From NCBI GenBank assembly GCA_023957475.1, contig JAMLHA010000014.1, positions 1-64,000 on the forward strand: DNA of 64,000 nt, in the 5' to 3' direction. Of this stretch, positions 46,182-53,485 are shown in pieces. Position 1 is the first letter of the stretch. Every line of letters begins with the position of its first letter. A program made the translations under genes and the position numbers. The notes under the pieces were generated by a model. It worked only from the letters and a program-made list of their open reading frames with translations. It did not search any database and had not been told where the DNA came from. Source of the DNA: Crocinitomicaceae bacterium (GTDB lineage: Bacteria; Bacteroidota; Bacteroidia; Flavobacteriales_D; Crocinitomicaceae).

Positions 46182-46991
46182 TTATACAGCTACATTGTGT
46201 TCTCTTAAAGCATCATTCAACGAAGTTTTTAAGTCCGTTGAAGCTTTGCGTTGACCAATGATTAAAGCACAAGGTACCTGAAATTCACCAGCGGGGAATT
46301 TTTTGGTGTATGAACCAGGAATAACTACACTTCTTTCAGGCACGTATCCTTTTAATTCAACAGGTTCATTGCCTGTGACATCAATAATTTTGGTTGATTT
46401 TGTCATCACCACATTGGCACCCAAAACAGCTTCTTTTCCAACTCTAACTCCTTCTACAACGATACAACGTGAACCAATAAAAGCATTGTCTTCAATGATT
46501 ACCGGAGCTGCTTGCAACGGTTCCAAAACACCACCAATTCCAACACCACCTGACAAGTGAACGTTTTTACCAATTTGAGCACAAGAACCAACCGTAGCCC
46601 AAGTATCAACCATAGTGCCAGAATCAACATAAGCACCGATATTGACATAAGATGGCATCATGATAACACCAGGAGCAACAAAAGCACCATATCGAGCAAC
46701 AGCATGAGGAACAACACGCACACCCAATTCTGCATAATTCGTTTTCAATTTCATTTTATCGTGAAACTCAAATGGACCAACCTCAATTGTTTCCATTTTT
46801 CGAATGGGGAAATACATGACAACCGCTTTCTTTACCCATTCATTTACTTGCCAATCACCATTATCTAATGGTTCTGCTACACGTAAAACACCTTTATCAA
46901 TGTCTTCTATGACTTTATTAATGGCTTGAATGGTTGCTTGGTCATTTAATAATTCACGGTTTTCCCAAGCTGCTTCTATAATTGATCTCAT
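46182..46991 (-). CDS. dapD: 2,3,4,5-tetrahydropyridine-2,6-dicarboxylate N-succinyltransferase
   Basis: Third-stage enzyme of the succinylase route to diaminopimelate and lysine. The 269 aa show the left-handed beta-helix hexapeptide pattern (VNIGAYVDSGTMVDTWATVGSCAQIGKNVHLSGGVGIGG) and the motif VIIEDNAFIGSRCIVVEG. The pairing with dapA at 29.8 kb indicates that this organism uses the succinylase branch. It has its own TATTTTTG promoter box just upstream. Identification is secure. Confidence 0.96.
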   Translation of the reverse strand: MRSIIEAAWENRELLNDQATIQAINKVIEDIDKGVLRVAEPLDNGDWQVNEWVKKAVVMYFPIRKMETIEVGPFEFHDKMKLKTNYAELGVRVVPHAVARYGAFVAPGVIMMPSYVNIGAYVDSGTMVDTWATVGSCAQIGKNVHLSGGVGIGGVLEPLQAAPVIIEDNAFIGSRCIVVEGVRVGKEAVLGANVVMTKSTKIIDVTGNEPVELKGYVPERSVVIPGSYTKKFPAGEFQVPCALIIGQRKASTDLKTSLNDALREHNVAV

Positions 46992-47008
46992 TTTGTCTAA
47001 TTTTTAAG

Positions 47009-47016
47009 CAAAAATA
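47009..47016 (-). promoter_or_regulatory. Candidate -7 box (TATTTTTG) for dapD
   Basis: An exact TAnnTTTG match on the minus strand 17 bases before the dapD ATG; no clear -33 TTG. Confidence 0.45.
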
Positions 47017-47039
47017 AGAATTAGAATTAAATGGAGGTG

Positions 47040-47417
47040 TTATTTTTCGGTCTTAGGATAAACAAAGACTTTAAATCTTAACTTTTCAGTTTTTTTCTTT
47101 GTATTTGCTTGCAATACGATGGTTCTATCCTGCTGATAATACTTTGCATTGGTATCAAAAGTCACTTTTAACGCATAGGTTTCTTTTGGCAAAATGGGTT
47201 TATTGGGCAATTCTACTTTGGTACAGGAACATGCTACTTTGTATTCAGAAATAATCAACGGTTGATTTCCTGTATTTGTGATTTTATAGTGATGGGTCAA
47301 CTGTTCTCCTTCTTTTGCATCCGAAAAAACATAAGTTGCCTTATCCACTTTGAATACAGGTTGCCCAAAAATAGATGAACCAATTAACAACACAACTATA
47401 AAAAACACGTGTTTCAT
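47040..47417 (-). CDS. DUF1573 secreted protein, short form
   Basis: A 125-aa exported protein with signal peptide (HVFFIVVLLIGSSIFGQ) and one DUF1573 immunoglobulin-like domain: FSDAKEGEQLTHHYKITNTGNQPLIISEYKVACSC, then KVTFDTNAKYYQQDRTIVLQANT. The CSC cysteine pair is characteristic. A second DUF1573 gene lies at 50.7 kb. The family is abundant in Bacteroidota and of unknown function, probably a periplasmic or surface beta-sandwich. Confidence 0.85.
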   Translation of the reverse strand: MKHVFFIVVLLIGSSIFGQPVFKVDKATYVFSDAKEGEQLTHHYKITNTGNQPLIISEYKVACSCTKVELPNKPILPKETYALKVTFDTNAKYYQQDRTIVLQANTKKKTEKLRFKVFVYPKTEK

Positions 47418-47496
47418 AGTATAAATATACGAATAATTTGATTGAAAAGTATAGAATTTTAGGGCAAACGCATTTAAATTTAGGGTTAATCCCTTT

Positions 47497-47606
47497 AGAT
47501 TTCTCTGACTACGTCATCGAAATGACGCGTTACAGTGTTCAAAATAAGGGGAGTACATGCGAGCGGCACTCGCATGCACTCCCAAATGACAAAGAGAGAG
47601 AAATCT
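47497..47606. repeat. Palindromic intergenic element with nested hairpins
   Basis: Outer arms AGATTTCTCT (47497-47506) and AGAGAAATCT (47597-47606) are perfect inverted repeats. Inside are a CGTCAT-CGAA-ATGACG hairpin (47512-47527) and a strong stem, GGGAGT-x-CATGCGAG with CTCGCATG-x-ACTCCC (47549-47583). It lies in the gap between a DUF1573 gene and the acnB terminator and codes for nothing. The build is that of a dispersed palindromic (REP/MITE-like) element. Confidence 0.7.
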
Positions 47607-47640
47607 ATAAAAAACGCTGTGATATCTGAGACGCTGATAA

Positions 47641-47678
47641 AAAACAAAGCCCGGTTAAACTAACCGAGCTTTGTTTGG
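47641..47678 (-). terminator. Terminator of acnB
   Basis: A long stem pairs AACAAAGC and CGGTTA on one side with TAACCG and GCTTTGTT on the other (47643-47676, one bulged base). It is about 15 bases past the acnB stop, and the A-run at 47640-47644 gives a T-run on the minus strand. Confidence 0.8.
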
Positions 47679-47690
47679 AATTGCTTCCGA

Positions 47691-50462
47691 TTATTTTACT
47701 AAAGCTAATTGTGAAGGTTTAAACTTCGTTAAGTTAATGCCTTTCACAGCTTTTTCATATTCTTCAAGTGTTGGAGTTCTTCCCAAGATAGCTGACAAAA
47801 CAACTACCGGAGTTGATGACAACAATGATTCTCCTTTTTTCTCGTCAGAGTCTTCTACCACACGACCTTGGAATAGACGTGTAGATGTTGCCATTACAGT
47901 ATCTCCTTTTTCTGCTTTTTCTTGGTTACCCATACACAAGTTACATCCTGGGCGTTCCAAGTACATCATGTTTTGGTATTTTGTACGTGCTTCGTTTTTA
48001 GGTGCATTGTCATCGAACTCAAAACCTGAGTATTTTTGCAACACTTCCCAGTCGCCTTCTGCTTTTAACTCATCTACGATGTTGTATGTTGGAGGAGCTA
48101 CTACCAATGGAGCTTTAAACTCAACTGAACCATATTCTTCTTCTACGTTTTTCAACATTTGAGTAAGAATTTTCATATCTCCTTTGTGCACCATACAAGA
48201 ACCGATAAAGCCTAAATCAACTTTTTTAGTTCCACCATAGTAAGACAATGGGCGAATAGTATCGTGTGTATAACGTTTTGAAACATCTTTGTTGTAAACA
48301 TCTGGATCGGCAATCATTGGTTCTTTAATTTCATCCAAATCAACCTCTACTTCTGCAAAATATTTAGCATTTTGGTCTGGTTTCAATGCTGGTTTTTCTC
48401 CCGATTGAATTTCAGCAATACGCTTGTTTGCTTTATCAATTAATCCTTGTAACACTCGGTTGCTGTTATCCATTCCTTTATCAATCATGATTTGGATACG
48501 GCTTTTTGCAATGTTCAACGATTCAATCAATGTAGCATCTTCAGAAATACAGATAGATGCCTTAGCTTTCATTTCTGCTGTCCAGTCTGTAAATGTAAAC
48601 GCTTGGTCTGCTGTTAACGTACCGATATGCACTTCAATCACGCGACCTTGGAATACATTTTCACCATTAAAGTGGTTCAACATTTGAGTTTGAGTAGCAT
48701 GAACAACATCGCGGAAGTCCATGTATTCTTTCATTTTTCCTTTGAACGTTACCTTAACAGATTCTGGAATTGGCATAGATGCTTCTCCTGTAGCCAAAGC
48801 TAAAGCTACTGTACCAGAATCGGCACCAAATGCAACACCTTTTGACATACGTGTATGAGAGTCACCACCAATAATAATAGCCCAATCGTCAATAGTAATA
48901 TCGTTCAACACCTTGTGAATAACGTCCGTCATCGGATGATACACACCTTTAGGATCACGACCAGTAATCAAACCAAAGTCATTCATGAATTGCATCAATT
49001 TTGGTGTGTTTACCTGCGCTTTCTTATCCCAAACAGAAGCTGTATGACAACCAGATTGGTAACCAGCATCCACCGTTGGTGCAATGACAGTTGCTGCCAT
49101 TGATTCCAACTCTTGTGCGGTCATTAAACCTGTCGTATCTTGAGATCCAACGATGTTAACCAAAACACGAACATCAGAACCTGCATACAAGGTCTTTCCT
49201 GGAGTATTTCCAACGGCATTTCTATTGAAGATTTTTTCTACCGCTGTTAACCCTTGATTTTCGTGAGAAATTTCTTTTGAAGGTGCAAATACTACAGGAG
49301 CAGTAATTCCTAATGTTTTAGCTGCAAATGTTTGGATTTTTTTACCGAAAACGATGGCATACGAACCACCCGCACGGATAAATTCCATTTTTTGAGGAGT
49401 CAACGAGCGTGAAATATCAATCAACTCTTTGTCGCCACTGTATAATTTTTTTGTTTTTGTATTGATTGTAAGCTCAGTTCCTGTTGCAACAGAATACACT
49501 TGTTCCAACACTTGGTCGCCATTTTCATCACGAACAACTTCACCATTTGCATCTACTTTCTTTACCCAGTTTTTCAAGTCAATACCAATACCACCTGTTA
49601 CATCTACCGTAGTCAAGAAAATTGGGGAGATACCATTTGTACCAGCAACAATTGGAGCAACATTTACAAAAGGCACATATTGGCTTGCTTGTTTTCCAAT
49701 CCATAATGCCACGTTGTTAACCCCTGACATACGAGAAGAACCAACACCCATTGTACCTTTTTCGGCAATCATCATCACTCTTTTATCAGGATGTTGCGCT
49801 TGCATTGCTTTGATTTCTTTTTGAGCTTCTGGCGTTATCATACATTGTCCGTGCAATTCTCTATCGGAACGAGAGTGCGCTTGATTTCCGGGCGACAACA
49901 AATCGGTAGAAATATCACCTTCTCCTGCTACATAGGTAATAATTTTAATTTCCTCTGGAACCTCAGGTAATTTTGTAAAAAACTCTGCTTTCGCATAACT
50001 TTCCAAAATATCCTTTGCAATGGTACTTCCTTTTTCGTAAGCTACTTTCAAACGATTGGTATCTGCATCGTATAAAAACACTTGCGTTTTCAATACTTCA
50101 GCAGCTGATTTTGCAATTGAAGCATCATCACCCAATGCCAAATCCAACAAAACACTCATTGAAGGACCACCTTTCATGTGTGACAACAATTCAAAAGCAA
50201 AAGTTGGTGTTATTTCTGCTACTGTTTCATGACCAAGAATAATTTCTTTTAAAAATTGAGCTTTTACACCAGCCGCCGCAGTTGTACCTGGCAATGTATT
50301 GTAAATAAAGTAGTGTAATGAATCTTTTCTGTAAGGATTGTTCGTGTCTTTAATTTGTGCAATGATTTCATTTAATAATTCTGCACCATCGATTGGTTTA
50401 GGGTGTAATCCTTGTGCCTTTCTTTCTTCAATTTCTTTAAGGTATTCTTGGTAATTGCTCAT
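47691..50462 (-). CDS. acnB: Aconitate hydratase B (bifunctional aconitase/2-methylisocitrate dehydratase)
   Basis: Interconverts citrate and isocitrate; AcnB-type enzymes can also dehydrate 2-methylcitrate. The 923 aa have the AcnB layout: an N-terminal HEAT-like domain (about 1-160), a swivel domain (about 165-370) and the catalytic [4Fe-4S] part with Cys ligands in YQSGCHTASVW and ERPGCNLCMGN. The substrate-binding GGDSHTRMSKG and STRLFQGR are also present. It is transcribed alone from a TAAATTTG promoter and ends at a strong hairpin. A methylcitrate role would fit the propionyl-CoA gene mutA at 63 kb, but that link is inference. Confidence 0.95.
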   Translation of the reverse strand: MSNYQEYLKEIEERKAQGLHPKPIDGAELLNEIIAQIKDTNNPYRKDSLHYFIYNTLPGTTAAAGVKAQFLKEIILGHETVAEITPTFAFELLSHMKGGPSMSVLLDLALGDDASIAKSAAEVLKTQVFLYDADTNRLKVAYEKGSTIAKDILESYAKAEFFTKLPEVPEEIKIITYVAGEGDISTDLLSPGNQAHSRSDRELHGQCMITPEAQKEIKAMQAQHPDKRVMMIAEKGTMGVGSSRMSGVNNVALWIGKQASQYVPFVNVAPIVAGTNGISPIFLTTVDVTGGIGIDLKNWVKKVDANGEVVRDENGDQVLEQVYSVATGTELTINTKTKKLYSGDKELIDISRSLTPQKMEFIRAGGSYAIVFGKKIQTFAAKTLGITAPVVFAPSKEISHENQGLTAVEKIFNRNAVGNTPGKTLYAGSDVRVLVNIVGSQDTTGLMTAQELESMAATVIAPTVDAGYQSGCHTASVWDKKAQVNTPKLMQFMNDFGLITGRDPKGVYHPMTDVIHKVLNDITIDDWAIIIGGDSHTRMSKGVAFGADSGTVALALATGEASMPIPESVKVTFKGKMKEYMDFRDVVHATQTQMLNHFNGENVFQGRVIEVHIGTLTADQAFTFTDWTAEMKAKASICISEDATLIESLNIAKSRIQIMIDKGMDNSNRVLQGLIDKANKRIAEIQSGEKPALKPDQNAKYFAEVEVDLDEIKEPMIADPDVYNKDVSKRYTHDTIRPLSYYGGTKKVDLGFIGSCMVHKGDMKILTQMLKNVEEEYGSVEFKAPLVVAPPTYNIVDELKAEGDWEVLQKYSGFEFDDNAPKNEARTKYQNMMYLERPGCNLCMGNQEKAEKGDTVMATSTRLFQGRVVEDSDEKKGESLLSSTPVVVLSAILGRTPTLEEYEKAVKGINLTKFKPSQLALVK

Positions 50463-50546
50463 AAAAAATTAATTTTTGAATTCAGTTTTCAATAACCAAC
50501 AAATAGTTAAAAATCATTTGTTTTTATAAACTATTTATTTGCGATA

Positions 50547-50579
50547 CAAATTTAATGATTTTAATCGATTAGATGCAAA
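50547..50579 (-). promoter_or_regulatory. Promoter of acnB
   Basis: On the minus strand TTTG (50576-50579), a 21-base spacer and TAAATTTG (50547-50554), giving a leader of about 80 bases for acnB. Confidence 0.5.
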
Positions 50580-50614
50580 TTAAGCAGGAAGAATTTAGTG
50601 GGGAAATGAATCAT

Positions 50615-50646
50615 CAACCAATCATAAAGTCAACCAATCATAACGT
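50615..50646. repeat. 16-bp tandem repeat upstream of acnB
   Basis: CAACCAATCATAAAGT is followed directly by CAACCAATCATAACGT (15 of 16 identical), and a weaker third copy (CAATCCGTCATATT) continues. It lies upstream of the predicted acnB promoter and could be a regulator site or a simple-repeat relic. Confidence 0.7.
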
Positions 50647-50681
50647 CAATCCGTCATATTATCAACCTGTCACAACAAAAC

Positions 50682-50709
50682 AAAAAAAGCCGTCCAATTG
50701 GACGGCTTT
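50682..50709 (-). terminator. Terminator of the DUF1573 gene
   Basis: A 10-bp perfect stem (AAAGCCGTCC / GGACGGCTTT) with an AATT loop is followed on the minus strand by a run of seven T residues. Confidence 0.9.
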
Positions 50710-50730
50710 CCTATGTATTTTAATCTTTTT

Positions 50731-51174
50731 TTAGTTTGCAGGCGCTCCTGAAGTATTTACTGGAGTTGCGTTTTCTGGCATTGGTCCTACTTCACCTTTA
50801 ATACGTAAAATCTTTGTTGGTTCATTTACTGCATTCGATGTTAAAGTAACACTTTTGTTGATCGCACCTGGACGTTTTGTGTCATATTTTACTTTAATAA
50901 CACCTGTTTTTCCTGGATTGATTGGTTCTTTTGGCCATTCTGGAACTGTACATCCACAAGACCCTTTTGCATTTGAAATAATCAAAGGTGCATTACCAGT
51001 GTTTTTAAATTCAAATGAACATGTTCCGTCAGCAGCATATTTAATATTACCGTAATCGTGAACATCTTTTTTAAATTCAATTTTTGGACCATCTGTAACT
51101 TCTTGCGCTACAGCTGTATTAGCAGCTAATGCTGTTATCAAAGCCATTCCCAAAGAAAATAATAACTTTTTCAT
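50731..51174 (-). CDS. DUF1573 secreted protein, long form
   Basis: A 147-aa exported protein with signal peptide (LLFSLGMALITALAANTAVA) and a DUF1573 domain: FKKDVHDYGNIKYAADGTCSFEFKNTGNAPLIIS, the KGSCGCTVP cysteine motif and GVIKVKYDTKRPG. It ends in a short Pro/Asn/Ala tail. The core resembles the 47-kb paralogue in layout (KNTGNAPLIIS versus ITNTGNQPLIIS), so the two probably derive from duplication. It has its own promoter and terminator. Function unknown. Confidence 0.88.
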   Translation of the reverse strand: MKKLLFSLGMALITALAANTAVAQEVTDGPKIEFKKDVHDYGNIKYAADGTCSFEFKNTGNAPLIISNAKGSCGCTVPEWPKEPINPGKTGVIKVKYDTKRPGAINKSVTLTSNAVNEPTKILRIKGEVGPMPENATPVNTSGAPAN

Positions 51175-51199
51175 ATCTTATCGTTTTAGTTTTATGTAT

Positions 51200-51207
51200 C
51201 AAATGTA
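51200..51207 (-). promoter_or_regulatory. Candidate -7 box (TACATTTG) for the DUF1573 gene
   Basis: Exact TAnnTTTG match on the minus strand 26 bases before the ATG at 51174. No matched -33 TTG was seen. Confidence 0.45.
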
Positions 51208-51474
51208 ATACCTAAAAATTGAATACTAAATTTTTTAACACACATTTAACAGAGCTTTTAATTTATTGTTAACAGACAGTTATACAAGTGTTAATTGAAT
51301 TTGACTTGGAGGAATTAATGGAAAGGTATGGAGATTGTAAAATGTTTTTTACAACGTGTTATGTATTTGCTGATACATGGAACTATAAAACAGCTACCAA
51401 GGTATAATGAAGATGAAGATGAAGATTACAATGACAACGACTTCGTCGCCGTCTTTATACTCATATAAATAATT

Positions 51475-51494
51475 GGACGTGATAAATCACGTCC
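51475..51494. repeat. Perfect 9-bp palindrome after murA
   Basis: GGACGTGAT and ATCACGTCC separated by two A residues lie 14 bases downstream of the murA stop. No T-run follows on the minus strand, so it is more like a palindromic intergenic repeat than a standard terminator. Confidence 0.65.
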
Positions 51495-51507
51495 CTACTG
51501 TAAATCC

Positions 51508-52815
51508 CTATCCTATTCTTCGAATGTCTGCACCAATATTGTTTAAACGGTATTCGATGTTTTGGTATCCTCTATCGATTTGTTCGATGTTATGTATAAC
51601 GCTCTTTCCTTCTGCTGAAAGTGCTGCTATCAATAATGAAACTCCTGCTCGAATATCTGGCGATGTCATCGAAATGCCTCTCAATGCATGTTTTCTATCC
51701 AAACCAATTACGGTTGCTCTATGTGGATCGCACAGAATGATTTGTGCACCCATATCAATCAACTTATCAACGAAAAACAAGCGTGATTCAAACATTTTTT
51801 GGTGAATCAACACACTTCCTTTTGCTTGCGTTGCAACGACTAAAATAATTGATAACAAATCGGGTGTAAATCCAGGCCAAGGTGCATCGGCAATGGTTAA
51901 AATAGAACCATCAATAAATGTATCTATTTCGTAGCTTTCTTGAGCAGGTATATAAATATCATCTCCTCTTCGCTCTAAATTAATGCCTAATTTTCTAAAT
52001 ACATTTGGAATAATTCCTAAATTGTCCCAACTTACATCTTTAATCGTAATTTCTGATTTGGTCATTGCTGCCAATCCGATGAAACTACCAATTTCAATCA
52101 TATCTGGCAAAATACGGTGAAAACAACCTCCCAATTCTTTCACTCCTTCAATGTGCAACATATTGGAACCAATACCGGTAATTTTTGCTCCCATTGAATT
52201 CAACATTTTACACAATTGTTGCAAATAAGGTTCACAAGCTGCATTGTAAATAGTTGTTTTTCCTTCTGCCATTACAGCTGCCATTACCACGTTAGCCGTA
52301 CCTGTTACAGAGGCTTCATCCAAATGGATATAAGCTCCTTTTAATTTCTTTGTTTCAACAGAATAAAAATGCTCTCCTGCGTCGTAATTGAATTTTGCTC
52401 CCAACGTAGCAAATCCTTCGAAGTGAGTATCCAAACGACGGCGACCAATTTTATCACCTCCTGGTTTTGGTATAAATCCTTGTCCGAAGCGAGCCAATAA
52501 CGGTCCAACAATCATAATGGAACCACGCAATGAACCTGCTCTATTTTTAAAATCTTCTGATTTGAGGTAGTCTAAATCAATGTCTTTTGCTTGAAAAATA
52601 AACGTTCCTTTTTCAACTTTCTCTACCTTAACCCCCATTACTTGAAGCAAGTTAATGAGCTTATTCACATCCACAATATCTGGAATATTGGAAATTGTTA
52701 CTTTTTCAGCAGTAAGAAGTGGTGCGCACAAGACTTGTAATGCTTCGTTCTTTGCACCTTGAGGTATTAACTCACCTTTTAACGGTTTTCCTCCATAGAT
52801 TTCAAAAGAAGACAT
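51508..52815 (-). CDS. murA: UDP-N-acetylglucosamine 1-carboxyvinyltransferase (Asp-type active site)
   Basis: First committed step of peptidoglycan synthesis: adds enolpyruvate from PEP to UDP-GlcNAc. At 435 aa it has the EPSP-synthase-like fold with GAKNEAL (Lys22-Asn23), NRAGSLRGSIM and ADAPWPGFTPDL. In the catalytic loop, where most MurA proteins have Cys (GGCxIGxRPVDLH), this one reads GGDKIGRRRLDTH with Asp121. Cys-to-Asp MurA is known to be active but insensitive to fosfomycin. It is the last gene of purL-DUF4290-murA, 6 bases after its neighbour. Confidence 0.95.
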   Translation of the reverse strand: MSSFEIYGGKPLKGELIPQGAKNEALQVLCAPLLTAEKVTISNIPDIVDVNKLINLLQVMGVKVEKVEKGTFIFQAKDIDLDYLKSEDFKNRAGSLRGSIMIVGPLLARFGQGFIPKPGGDKIGRRRLDTHFEGFATLGAKFNYDAGEHFYSVETKKLKGAYIHLDEASVTGTANVVMAAVMAEGKTTIYNAACEPYLQQLCKMLNSMGAKITGIGSNMLHIEGVKELGGCFHRILPDMIEIGSFIGLAAMTKSEITIKDVSWDNLGIIPNVFRKLGINLERRGDDIYIPAQESYEIDTFIDGSILTIADAPWPGFTPDLLSIILVVATQAKGSVLIHQKMFESRLFFVDKLIDMGAQIILCDPHRATVIGLDRKHALRGISMTSPDIRAGVSLLIAALSAEGKSVIHNIEQIDRGYQNIEYRLNNIGADIRRIG

Positions 52816-52821
52816 TGGCTA

Positions 52822-53469
52822 TTATTTTTTAATGAATTTTTTATTTTTAATATTCTTTTTCTTGTTTTTATTGTGGTTCTTATTGTTGTTGTTATTATTC
52901 GAACCTCCAATTTTACGCAACAATGAATTGGTACTCACCAATTCCTCATCTGGATTATCCAAAAATAACTCTCCTTTAGACAACTCCTTCAATTGATTGG
53001 CAATTACATGATTTTCAACCGCATTGTTATTGTATGCAAGGTATTGGTATTTCATGAAATTGGACATCGTATTCTTTAAATACTCTTTTTCTTTTACATC
53101 GGCGATGTCTTTAGACGTTTCCAAAATACTTTGCGTATATTTTCCATAATGACCATAGCGAATGCTACTTTTTGGATATTCCATCAAATGTGGTTTTTCC
53201 TGCAACGATTCTTGTGTTGGAATTACATACGGAGAATCAACATCTAATTTAAATTCAGACATGACAAACAAATGCGTCCATAACTTATGGCGGTAATCAT
53301 CTACATCACGTAATTGTGGGTTTAACTGCCCCATTACTTCAATGATTGCTTGTGCTGCACGATTGCGTTCTGTACGATTTTCAATTTTCATCGCATAGCG
53401 AATCATATTTTGCACATTTCTGCCATATTCTGGCAACAACATGGTTTCTCTCGTTGTGTTGTATTCCAT
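52822..53469 (-). CDS. DUF4290 family protein
   Basis: A 215-aa cytosolic protein. The N-terminus MEYNTTRETMLLPEYGRNVQNM and the segment NRAAQAIIEVMGQLNPQLRD match DUF4290, a Bacteroidota family usually encoded beside murA. It is mostly helical, and the last 35 residues are an Asn/Lys run (NNNNNKNHNKNKKKN) probably disordered and able to bind nucleic acid. It lies between purL (16 bases) and murA (6 bases). Function unknown; the neighbour suggests a link to cell-wall synthesis. Confidence 0.85.
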   Translation of the reverse strand: MEYNTTRETMLLPEYGRNVQNMIRYAMKIENRTERNRAAQAIIEVMGQLNPQLRDVDDYRHKLWTHLFVMSEFKLDVDSPYVIPTQESLQEKPHLMEYPKSSIRYGHYGKYTQSILETSKDIADVKEKEYLKNTMSNFMKYQYLAYNNNAVENHVIANQLKELSKGELFLDNPDEELVSTNSLLRKIGGSNNNNNNKNHNKNKKKNIKNKKFIKK

Positions 53470-53485
53470 TAATTCTAATTCTATC

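Larger units (their letters stand above)
51175..51507. other. Intergenic region between the DUF1573 and murA genes
   Basis: No gene is apparent in 333 bases. It holds a -7 box for the DUF1573 gene (51200-51207), three copies of ATGAAG in tandem (51407-51424), and a perfect palindrome GGACGTGAT-aa-ATCACGTCC (51475-51494) just past the murA stop. The palindrome could end murA transcription or be a dispersed palindromic repeat. Confidence 0.6.

Noticed and set aside
47671..48162. 163-codon plus-strand frame opposite acnB
   Set aside because: Antisense shadow of the clearly coding acnB frame.
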